64,000 nucleotides of DNA. Origin: Gloeophyllum trabeum ATCC 11539. Taxonomy: Eukaryota > Basidiomycota > Agaricomycetes > Gloeophyllales > Gloeophyllaceae. The translations under genes and the position numbers were made by a program. Under the pieces are notes generated by a model. That model was given only the letters and a program-made list of their open reading frames with translations, was not told where the DNA came from and ran no database searches. Positions within the stretch are counted from its first letter, which is position 1. Each line of letters begins with the position of its first letter. The stretch covers positions 274,532 to 338,531 of the forward strand of contig NW_006920414.1 in the NCBI RefSeq assembly GCF_000344685.1, given 5' to 3'. This document shows positions 55,099 to 64,000 of the stretch, piece by piece.

Positions 55099-55941
55099 CG
55101 TGACGGAGGATGTAGTGGGGTAGCGGCGACGAAGAGAGAGGACGCAAGGCGAACCGGTCGCAAGAAATTATGGTAGTAATGTGTGAAGTAGTGTAGAGAT
55201 CGAAAGCAAAACGAAAGCAAGAGTCACCAGGACTCAGGAAAGCAATACGAAAGCGAAGGCGGGGGAGGAGATGGGGGGAGAGAGGGAAGGGGGGTGAGGA
55301 GCCATGGCAGAAGGAGCGACGGTTTATATACCTTGGAGGTGACATGTTCGAGGTCGGCGGGTGACAGTGAAGGGGTGTCAGCCACCGATCGTCGGTGTGA
55401 AGGGTCCGGAGATGGGTAGACGCGTCTTCTGCGGATCGCGTCCCAGTCACGTGACGTCGTCAGCCACCAGGGAAAGCGCACAAGGAACTCAGAACTGCTT
55501 GAAACTCAGGAATACAACGAATCCATGAACCACTCACTAAAGTTTGCTGTTATAACTCTACACGTAGCCTGACCAAATGTGTAACCGGATTCCGGGAATC
55601 AGGGTGAGACAAAGGGAAGCAGCGTCCACCGCAAAATATGGCAGTGAACGGGCCTAGCTGTAAGATTTAACGCGATTCCGGAGGCCTGTTCAGCGATGAA
55701 GTCCCCCGCTTTATGCAGAGCCGACGCAACCAACCGCAGTTTCGTAACATTTCAGCACTATGTTATGGCGCTCCAAATATACCCACACCTTCGCAAAGCA
55801 CGCCGGCTCAACAAAGATTTGGGACATTTAGAAGGCCATACGCGACACCACAACTTCCCAATACAAGCACAAAGGTCGCTTCAATTTCAGCCAATCAAAC
55901 GACAAACTGCAAATACCCTATCGTCTTTTCCACTCAGGTAT
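55099..55941. promoter_or_regulatory. Promoter region of the His-Asp protein gene
   Basis: 843 bp between two minus-strand genes. Around 55322-55328 the sequence TTTATATACC (minus GGTATATAAA) is a TATA-like element about 230 nt upstream of the ATG, with a pyrimidine/purine-biased leader between. No gene seen. Confidence 0.4.
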
Positions 55942-56931
55942 TCATATTTCCTCATCTTCCATATTGATGTCCTCCACAGGGAAGTCCCCGACTCTGACTT
56001 TCTCGGGGCGCACGAATACACCGTAATTGGGCCGGCAAGTGAAGTACCGTTCGCCTTGCACGCTACGAAGGTTCATTCAGAATGCATACGCCCGCATGCT
56101 TTTGATACTTACGATCCATCATTCTTGCCAAACGGCTCGTCGTACTCGATACCGACCCATATACCCGTGCTGGCGAACTTGGTAGGCCCGACGAACCGCA
56201 CGGTGCCCCTCTTGTGCAGCCCTGGCTCAGAAGACTCGACTTCACAGCGAGCTCCGATGGGGATGTTCACTTCGGGGGCCGGCTGATGGGTACTTTCATC
56301 CTCCTTCTTGTCAGCGAAGCGACCGAGTTTGTGCTGTTGCTTGTACGCGAGGACACTGTCTGTCGCCATCGAGTAATGGAAACTGAATCAGAGAGCTGAG
56401 GAAATGCAAGAAATACGGCAGTACCTTGCCGCTTCTGGTACTCGCTCTCGCTCAGCTCAAATTTCTGCACTTGCGAAACATCGTTCAACTGCCCCGTTAG
56501 CGACGTAGCTGGGTCAGTATCCACCACCTGAAGCATCGCTTAGACCGTGTCCAAGGAACGGAGTCGAGAGCTCAGGACTCACATTCAGTACTTGATGATC
56601 CCTCAGACCATAGAACCCGAGTGGCTTGCTCTCATCGTCCAATGTCCCCACAACCTGCGCGTCCGCCTCGGAATTCAAGACCGAGATAGCTTGGTTGGAT
56701 ACTGGTATACCAGTAACAAGCTCAAGCTTGCCCTACATGTTATATCGCAGGAGTTTGAGTGATCCATAGATAGACAGAGGTTTATAATGATCGAAATAAG
56801 CTGCTGGCGCAAGGGACGAGAGCGCGACTGGCGCACGCAACCTTTAGCTGCCCGACGGTGAGGTGCAGATCGAAGCGGCGCTCCGAGCGCGTGTCGGGCG
56901 ACTTGACGAAGACGGTCACTGTTCCTGACAT
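55942..56931 (-). CDS. TBCB: Tubulin-folding cofactor B (CAP-Gly protein)
   Basis: Five exons (56931-56842, 56732-56583, 56527-56425, 56359-56113, 56062-55942) give 236 residues. An N-terminal ubiquitin-like domain reads GTVTVFVKSPDTRSERRFDL then LTVGQLKGKLELVTGIP; a central coiled segment (FELSESEYQKRQDSVLAYKQ) leads to a CAP-Gly domain with GTVRFVGPTKFASTGIWVGI, the signature GKNDGSV and YFTCRPNYGVFVRPEKV. The chain ends in acidic DINMEDEEI, like the C-terminal tails that cofactor B uses. Known role: with TBCE it handles alpha-tubulin during dimer assembly in the cytosol (Alp11 in fission yeast). Length and domain order are normal. Convincing orthologue. Confidence 0.92.
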
Positions 56932-57125
56932 CTCTGCCGCTGCGGTCGGCGATGCTCGGTAAGAGTCGGGCTCAGCAAAGCTGATCGTTGATGTCGCCCG
57001 ACATGACGGGGAGATTTTCCCACGGCACCTTCCTCCTCCTCCATATTATTCCTGGGCGGCCCAGCGCCGGGCGTCGTCCCCTGCTCTCTGTAGACCTAAT
57101 CTTGTAACACGGTATACCGACTGTA

Positions 57126-59246
57126 ATGTTTGCGAAGACACTGTCGATTATTCTGGCCCTGGCGTTGCCGGCCATTGCGCACGAACACCATCATGAACTG
57201 AGCGAGGAACAGATGAATGCGCCGGTGGACTCGATTTTGTGGATACATATGGCGCTGCAGGCGTTCGTTTGGGGGATTCTGTTTCCCACTGGGATGGTCT
57301 TGGGACTGACTAGGAGTCGCTGGCATGTACCGTTGCAGGTGAGTCTCAGTGTTCGTGACGCTTGCGGACAGCGAGCGTGCCCCGGGTCAGACCGTTAGAC
57401 AACCAATGTCTTATGGCTGGAGATCACTTGGAGGTGTTTTTCGTCTGTTTGACGTTGGTCGTCTCTCGGGATGCTGGGTAACGCTTGGTGCCCGCAGCGA
57501 CAAATTGTTCGTGCAAGTTCATCTCGTCTGACTTGGTCCAGAGTGCCGGATTCGCCCTCACATTCGCCGGGATTGTTCTCGGACACTCGCATAAAGGGCG
57601 ACAATTCTACGCCTCCGTACACGGAACCTTCGCCACCATCCTCTTCATCCCCATCCTCACCCAATTGGTGCTCGGCATCTACCTTAAACTGCACATCCAC
57701 GAACAGTCTATTCGACCGTATGCAGTGAAACTGCACGGAGTAGTTGGGAAGGCATACCCCGTCCTCGGATGGACCCAGATGCTGTTTGGTGCGATTGCAT
57801 TCCGCGGATATTGTCGCGGTGGGCATCTGGGCCAGTGCTTGGCTCACTACATTATGGTGCGCAGTTTATCAGGCCGCAAGGAGTGTTGACTAAAGGACTC
57901 TACAGGGAAGTGGGTTTATCGCGTACGGTGTCATCATGGCTATCTTGTTAATAGTGGGAGAGAACTGGGTGCGTCGGGTTGGTCGCAGTCCGGAGTGGTG
58001 GGACTCGTGGGTCATCATGCTCTGGGGAATCGGTAGGCCGCCCAGTATGGGTGCTTGGTTTTCTTGATACTGACGCGGGACCAGTCAATACCTTCACGGA
58101 GCATCATGGTGGTTCCTGGTCCGTCAAGGATATGCAACATACGTGAGTCATCCTCGGATAGCCGTACAGCACAAAAAATGACCCGAATGACACAAGGATC
58201 ATGGGTGTTCTGTGTAAGATTGTTTCCGCTATTGCAGCTGAATCCGCGTGTGCATCGAATTAATGCGTCTTCTCACAGGGTGGGCTGGCGGCGCACTTGG
58301 CATCTTCCTTTCTCGCAATAATAATGTAGGTCGCGACTTTCATCCCTTTGTTTCCTATGGCTGATCTTGCCTGCGGACATATAGCGCAGCGTTGTTCCTG
58401 CTCTAATGTAGACCATCCCCCGCTTATCTGTATTATCACCCAAGCTGACCTCTACTGACTCAAGCATCATCCTGACTGGGTGGGCGATGTCGGAGCACGC
58501 CCAAGCTCTCATGATTTCCACTAAAGTTCATGCAACTTTCGGCCATACGCTCATGCTGGCCGGTGTGACTCGCATCGTCGAGATATGCTTCATCCCGTCG
58601 AAGATCTCCAACCCTGCGGCCGATGCGGATGGGGATGCACACAGCGAGCATACCTTGGCAGGTGACGAGGGAAGGGAGAGAGACTACACTGGAGGGTTCT
58701 TTGAAAGAGGTCAAGGGCCCGCGAAAGCCGGAAAGGCGTTTAGGCATTTCCCTCCTTTCGTGAGTGATTCGAGTTGTCGGTGTAGTATACAGGCTGAAAG
58801 CGACGTGGACATTACTAGTTACTCGTTGCAGCTGGGTAAGTCTCGTTCCCATGTCTAAGCGAAGGGTGCTGAGTAGGGATAGGTTACTATTCATGTCTGC
58901 GACCGATGAGGAACTCGAATACGTGCACGACAACGGGATGGATCACGTTACCTACATCCTCATTATGTTCAGGTGCGTCGCTGCTTCGTTTACTTCCGCA
59001 ATTTTTGTCACATCACCGCTTTATAGCCTTGCATTCATCCTGTACACACTCATACTGTCCCTCATCCACCTATATTCAGCAAGCGGGCGAAACGCTCCTG
59101 ACTCATCGAATTCCGCAAAGAGCATTGAGAACATCGAGATGCTGCCCCATGGGGGCGCGCCGCGGTGGTACGCCCCTGTGCCCAACACTGCGAGCGGGGA
59201 GGAGACGCCAATCACGGCGCATATTATTGGGGACGATGAGGATTGA
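57126..59246 (+). CDS. Ytp1-type multi-pass membrane protein (DUF2427/Ytp1)
   Basis: Eleven exons (57126-57338, 57542-57856, 57906-58032, 58085-58142, 58197-58213, 58279-58325, 58385-58407, 58465-58759, 58819-58835, 58877-58972, 59027-59246), 475 residues. Signal peptide [20 protein letters not shown], then a cytochrome b561-like helical region: [80 protein letters not shown]. The Ytp1 part has [26 protein letters not shown], the H-rich helix [20 protein letters not shown] and [13 protein letters not shown]. Conserved His in several helices could bind haem or metal, as in b561 proteins. Function of the yeast relative is not well defined. The first intron (203 nt) is long for this genome and could hide a small exon. 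Confidence 0.85.
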
Positions 59247-59702
59247 TCTAGAGGCTGTTGGTTGTTGTATTTCTCGCCTATGTGTGAGATCGGATGTGTC
59301 TACCATTATACATAGTATATATCGTGAAGACTGGTAATGCTGTGGCTCTCACTATATCCGGAAGCTCGTCTCCCTGAGACTAGTTTGGGCGCCCGTCCGA
59401 TCGGGTCGGATTGATCAATTGTCGGAAGCCTTTGTCAGTGTCAAGCTCCTATTCCTCCAAGCCACTTTTCGTAGTTAGAACTGAACCCCAACTGAATCTC
59501 CATAATGGTCATTAATAATGTAACTCACTCTGGATACATGCCATGTCGACGACATTTTGCTTTTCCGGTTGCTGACGGGCGAAAGCGGCACTCGTCTGCA
59601 GCCGTGTCCGAGTCGATGACGCGACTCGCCGGCATCAGGAGCCAGATGCTGCCACTCTTTTCCAGACACCACAACTTACCCTAATTTCTTGCTTTCTTGG
59701 AC
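59247..59702. other. Intergenic
   Basis: 3' flank of the Ytp1-type gene and promoter of the Fmp52-type gene. No feature recognised. Confidence 0.4.
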
Positions 59703-60894
59703 ATGGCGGGTACGCACATTCTTCGTCTAATATATATTACTGCAGTAAGCTGATCAGTACCGTGAACGCAGCTGCTGGCAGATCTGCACTCATCTTGGGC
59801 GCAACTGGCGCGACGGGGAAGCACCTACTCCGCGAACTCTTGTCCTCCTCGTACTACTCGCGCGTGGGCGAGTACGGGCGGCGAGTGACCCCTCTCGACG
59901 GCCTTACCAGCGGGAAGGAGAAGCTCGAGCAGAAGCAGATTGATTTTGAGAAACTAGAGGAGGCTGGGTTGGACGCGGGGAAGTGGGATGTGGTTTATAT
60001 CACGTACGTATACCCTTTACGTTGGCTTACATTACTACTGGAATGCACAAGGGTTACTGTTTTGATCGGTACTTACGCTATACCACTACCAGGCTCGGCA
60101 CGACGCGCGCAAAGGCCGGAAGCGCCGCGGCTTTCGAGAAGATCGACAGAGAGTGAGCAGTGCACGCATATCTCTCCTCTCGTCCTACAAGTTTGGTCTG
60201 AACGGGATGTATGCGCAGGTATGTGGTGAATGCTGCCCGCCTAGCCAAGTCCAACGACCCCACGCACAAGCAACGGCTCGTTTACCTCTCCGTAAGCTCC
60301 TAGCCTACAACCTGCGGTAATTTCCACTGTGCACTCACATTTTTTCTGATTAGAGCGGCGGTGCGAACCCGAGTGCGCCCTTCCTTTACCCTCGGTACGT
60401 ACTTAACGTTGCCGTCCTTCGCGGGCTTCCTGTATCCTTACCTCACCCTCCCGCAACTTAGGAGTAAAGGCCTGACCGAACTGGCGCTGGCGTCGCTGGG
60501 CTATGACGACACTATCATCCTCCGACCGGGGTTCTTACAGAACGCTCAGCGGGGAGAAAGCAGGCCGGTCGAGTCGGTGCTTGTGTACGTCTCGGTTTCA
60601 CCTTCTCTGCTTCCCTTTCACCCACCTGGCTTCTAGTCCGGTCTTCTCGGTGATCTCACGGTTCGTGAGTATCGCCATCGACGTACGTCTCTGTATTTGC
60701 TTGCTCTGGTCGCAAAAGCTGATTCCCAAGCGCAGGTGTCTGTGTTGGCAAAGGGTATGCGGGTGGCTGGCGAGCTGGGTAGCGCGGGTCTGCCGAAGGA
60801 GGTTGGAGCCACGACTGAGGGCAAGGAAGGGGAGAAGTTCACGGTCATCGGGAACGCGGGGTGTATCGCACTCGCGAAGAGCGCTTCCTCATGA
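59703..60894 (+). CDS. FMP52: Fmp52-type atypical short-chain dehydrogenase, mitochondrial
   Basis: Eight exons (59703-59709, 59772-60003, 60093-60152, 60219-60291, 60354-60394, 60462-60584, 60637-60682, 60736-60894), 246 residues. The first exon holds only ATGGCGG. The NADP-binding Rossmann motif follows, ALILGATGATGKHLLRELLS, then RRVTPLDGLTSGKEKLEQKQ, WDVVYITLGTTRAKAGSAAA, YVVNAARLAKS, RLVYLSSGGANPSAPFLYPR and RPGFLQNAQRGESRPVES. This is the order in yeast Fmp52 and human HTATIP2/TIP30. Yeast Fmp52 is found at mitochondria; its reaction is not established. The usual S-x3-Y-x3-K triad is modified as in the family (SSGGANPSAPFLYPRSKG). Micro-exon 1 is supported because it supplies the only in-frame ATG. 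Confidence 0.87.
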
Positions 60895-62822
60895 ATGTGT
60901 GAGTCGTCGCATTGTGAGGGCTTAGGAGTTAACGTGTCGAATTTCTTCTACGTAGGGAAGAGTGATCCGTATTGTATGATGTGATCGATGGAGGCTGTAT
61001 GATTAAGTTCAATGTCAATTGTGGATGATGTTTGGGTCGTGTCTGGTGCCTATGCTTATGTTCCTTGGATTCTGATTGTCGGTCCTTGCCTGAAGACATA
61101 GGCGCTACGGAGCCGAGATCCCATGCCCGGAAATGCAATGGATGACGATACTGTCATTCATCTCATTGTTCGGTAATTATTGCTCACCCCGGTGGTCTAT
61201 CGGTGAGTTCCTTAAATTTGGTCTTCGTTTCATGTCTTTCTCGGGCAGCTCACTCGCACTGGCGAGAAGACATCATAGACGGCGATCTCGGTTTTGCAAC
61301 CATGGATGTCCGACGTCATGATGACAGCCGAAAATCGCTCTACGTGTGTACAGTACGATGCTGTATCTGGCTCTCTCCCATGAGCCGCAGTACAGTATCA
61401 GGAGCCGGTAATCACGAGCAGATGCGGAACCGGCAAGGGGTCGCTGTCAATGAGAATAGATGATGCATCGGTCTTGTGGTAGGTTGCCGGGACTACTGAT
61501 TCTGCAGTGGAGGGTAACCCGTACGGCCTAGGTGAGCATACGGTGAGACAAGTATTGGCTCCTGGACAAGCGCTTGGCCTGCATGGATTACCCATCATAA
61601 AGTAAGTAACCCACTGTCACAGCGATCTACCACAGGTCCTGTCCTGATGGTCCTGAACTGGTTCTGTTTCAATCTTATAAAGAGACAAAGGCCTTCATCG
61701 CTCTTTGACACAAAGGAGACAAAGCATATCAGTGCCGGTGGGAGTGGAGACTCGTATCCAGTGTCCCGAGAGGGCACTCACATCGCATCCGCCCCCGCCA
61801 GGGGAATCACCGGTGCCTTACACTTGCATGTCTTTCGTCACTTAGAGTTCCTACGCCATAACCCAACGATCCTAGGGAAAATAGACCTGCCTCCGACGAA
61901 CCGCCGGATGGACGGCGTTTCCGGACATGCCCCTACTAGTGGGTATGGACCTGCAATAATTGCCGGCACTTGCGGTGAATATGCAAGAGCATCCGTTTAT
62001 TGCTCAAAATAAGTGTTGGCTCCTGGAATAAGTGGATTGTCAGATGGATGAGTCCTTCCTGAAGTGGCTGTATAACAACAGGACATCTCAAGGACTCGCG
62101 TGTGCCCGAAACCCTCTCGCGGCCACTCATGTGGCAACATGTGTGTCTTCTGCATTCAAATCAATAAACCATCATTAGAGCACAGCTGGTGCCTCTCAAA
62201 TGGCTTATGATCCACAATGCAAGGGAGTGGATGGGTGTGTTTGGAACTCAAGGAGAGATGAAATCTAATGGGTAAGAGTGTATTTGCTTGGAATTGGCCC
62301 CCATCAAACAACTACTACTAGTACAACCTACCTGATATGAAGGATACAGTATTTGACTGCTGGACTGCAGGGCATTCGATTCTGAACCAAAGACAAATAA
62401 TACCTGAGATCAGATATGATGAGATTAGTGTAAATTAGTGGGCACGTGTATTCCTCAGGTTTTCCCAGAAATGCAAAATTTGTCTATGTAGAGACTTGCC
62501 ATGTTGACCTTGCTCATGCTTGTATCCTTACACTCGTCGACGATGTCGACGGCGCCTGGTTGCTACTGCGCTTCCCCGCATCCTGCGGCTGTTGGCTAGA
62601 TAACGGAACTAAAAGCACTCCACGGCCTAACGCGATTAGGTTCGATGGAGAATTAAATCAGGGCATGCCAGGATTGTAGGTCCCCCATCACCCATCATTA
62701 CACAATGTTCCCGAGCCTGTTCGCGACGGACGTCGGACGCGACCGTCGGCGCTAAACCCTCTGCTTTTAGCCTCCCACCATCACGGCCGTCACTTTAGGT
62801 CTTGTCGCTGTCGTCGACATCG
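60895..62822. other. Intergenic, 1.9 kb, no gene seen
   Basis: 3' flank of the Fmp52-type gene and promoter of the coiled-coil gene. Short frames exist (for example 61647-62012, plus) but lack domains or introns that extend them. No repeat recognised. Confidence 0.45.
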
Positions 62823-64000
62823 ATGGAGTGCCCAGGGCTCGATTTTCTTACCCCGTCGTCGGCGACGATGTCGTCGAGCACACCCAGCTCTACCCGTGGC
62901 CGCCCCCCACTGCCCAGCGGGCCCCGCCTGCGTAAGCCGCCGTCCAAGGCATCGCTGATTCAGACAGAGGCCTCGTCCGATTCGTACTGGCCGCACAGTC
63001 CGTCCCCTTCAGCGACCGAGCCTTCCCCGGTGCTCCCACCGATCTACGAGGCGCCCTGTACATTCCAACCCCAGCGCCACACCAGTACAGCCGAGAAATC
63101 AGTGCAGGTACCCGCACCATCGACTCGCAAGGTCCAAATTACCCCCCTGCCGTACCCTGCTCCTGTGGACTTTGAGATCTCCCCGACGCCTTTCAAGGGC
63201 CTGCCGCTGGAGGCAGCACGATGGACATTCAGCTCACAACAGCTGCAGGAGATCGTGTCGCGCGCGATTCGGTACACCGCGCAGGAATCACATCTGCGGT
63301 TGCTATCGCTGGAGGCGCTGGACGTGGAGATGCCGAGGGAGAAGGAGCAGCTGGAGACGACCCGCTTCTCCACACAGGCGCAGTACAAGTTCCTGGCTCA
63401 CAGACGAAACATGCTCATTCAATCCCTACACTCCTACGCTTACTCTCACCACGCCTCCGATTCCGAAGGCCTCAACACCCTTACCTCGCTCATTTCACAG
63501 CTTAGCTCACTAGTCGGCACCCTGGACAAGCACACGCACACACTCCTCCAAGCCACGACACACGAGCACCAAATCACCTGCCTCCAAGAAGTGCACCAGG
63601 CCTCTGCCCTGGCGGTGGCTCTCCGCAAACTCAATGCATCGTACAAAAAGCGCACGGACGAGCTCAGGCAGGCGCGGCGGCGCATTGAGGAGCTCGAGGC
63701 GGAGCTGGAGGAGGCGTGGCGCTGCGCAGAAGAGGTTGCGCTCGAGGCGGACGAGGACGATGAGGAGGAGCTGGACGCGCTCGAGCCGCCCCCGGGCGAG
63801 TCGACGATGAACAGCGTCGCGATGGCGCAGGTAATGGGCATCACGGGCACCGCCCACGTCACGAAGGCTACTACATTTAACCCAGCGGACGAGAAAGTCC
63901 CCGAGGACGACTACGACAGCAAGGCGAGCCGGCGCATGAGCAAGGTGAGCGTCGCGAGCACCTCGGCGTCGCGCTCGTCCGGGGGCCGCCTCGCCCGCGT
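62823..64000 (+). CDS. Coiled-coil protein, 5' part only (runs off the window)
   Basis: An open frame from ATG at 62823 to the window end, 392 codons without a stop or needed intron. The first ~100 residues are Ser/Pro-rich and disordered (SSTPSSTRGRPPLPSGPRLR). A folded block follows: VDFEISPTPFKGLPLEAARW, TFSSQQLQEIVSRAIRYTAQ, TQAQYKFLAHRRNMLIQSLH. Then a long heptad-type helix: LRKLNASYKKRTDELRQARR, RIEELEAELEEAWRCAEEVA, ending in acidic DEDDEEELDALEPPPGES and a Ser/Arg-rich stretch. No known domain. Likely a cytoplasmic or nuclear scaffold conserved in basidiomycetes; the function cannot be stated. An alternative start is the ATG 15 codons downstream. Confidence 0.75.
   Translation, partial: MECPGLDFLTPSSATMSSSTPSSTRGRPPLPSGPRLRKPPSKASLIQTEASSDSYWPHSPSPSATEPSPVLPPIYEAPCTFQPQRHTSTAEKSVQVPAPSTRKVQITPLPYPAPVDFEISPTPFKGLPLEAARWTFSSQQLQEIVSRAIRYTAQESHLRLLSLEALDVEMPREKEQLETTRFSTQAQYKFLAHRRNMLIQSLHSYAYSHHASDSEGLNTLTSLISQLSSLVGTLDKHTHTLLQATTHEHQITCLQEVHQASALAVALRKLNASYKKRTDELRQARRRIEELEAELEEAWRCAEEVALEADEDDEEELDALEPPPGESTMNSVAMAQVMGITGTAHVTKATTFNPADEKVPEDDYDSKASRRMSKVSVASTSASRSSGGRLAR

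Noticed and set aside
1..64000. CRISPR arrays, operons, phage or plasmid features
   Set aside because: The window is eukaryotic nuclear DNA with spliceosomal introns throughout; no spaced direct repeats were seen.

Overview
The window is nuclear DNA of a filamentous basidiomycete, most likely an Agaricomycete (mushroom or wood-decay type). The evidence is genes split by many 45-65 nt GT-AG introns, micro-exons of 7-23 nt, no operons, and mushroom-type families (F-box/LRR proteins, a class 3 lipase, SRPK-like and APH-like kinases, a retropepsin-like domesticated protein, small secreted cysteine proteins). I built gene models by hand from splice sites. Total coding length is a multiple of three for every complete model except one, the F-box/propeller gene at 6.4-8.5 kb, which carries one surplus base.

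Left part (0-12.6 kb): a retropepsin-like protein (-); the ribosome-assembly WD40 protein Mak11 (+) converging on the spliceosomal G-patch protein GPATCH1 (-); an F-box/propeller protein (+); a four-helix membrane protein (-); a Ser/Pro-rich protein (-); and a DUF7770-like protein (-). Middle-left (13.7-24.6 kb): an APH-type kinase (-), a SIRT5-type sirtuin (+), a LURP-one-related protein (-), a secreted class 3 lipase (-), a 3.6 kb gene-poor stretch with an inverted 38-bp repeat, and an amino-acid permease (+).

Middle (26.7-39.5 kb): a 12-exon DHA1-type MFS transporter (-), an intact F-box/LRR gene (+) next to a decayed F-box tail (-), an SRPK-like kinase (+), an aldo-keto reductase with a GC-AG intron (+) and a hotdog thioesterase (-). 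A non-autonomous hAT element (806 bp, 16-bp terminal inverted repeats, 8-bp target duplication) follows at 39.8-40.6 kb.

Right part (41.8-64 kb): a tandem array of three paralogous secreted six-cysteine proteins, about 2.1 kb apart, each with five exons and its own TATA box. Next come a GT17 glycosyltransferase (+), an alpha-helical protein (-), a decayed SGNH hydrolase (+), a large secreted protein with alternating His-Asp tracts flanked by dibasic sites (-), tubulin cofactor B (-), a Ytp1-type membrane protein (+), an Fmp52-type mitochondrial protein (+), and the 5' part of a coiled-coil protein running off the window (+).

The strongest candidates for something undescribed are the six-cysteine array and the His-Asp repeat protein. 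Core housekeeping genes lie at both ends, and lineage-specific secreted proteins, a transposon and gene relics lie between about 30 and 55 kb. All family names come from recognising motifs by eye; no database search was possible.
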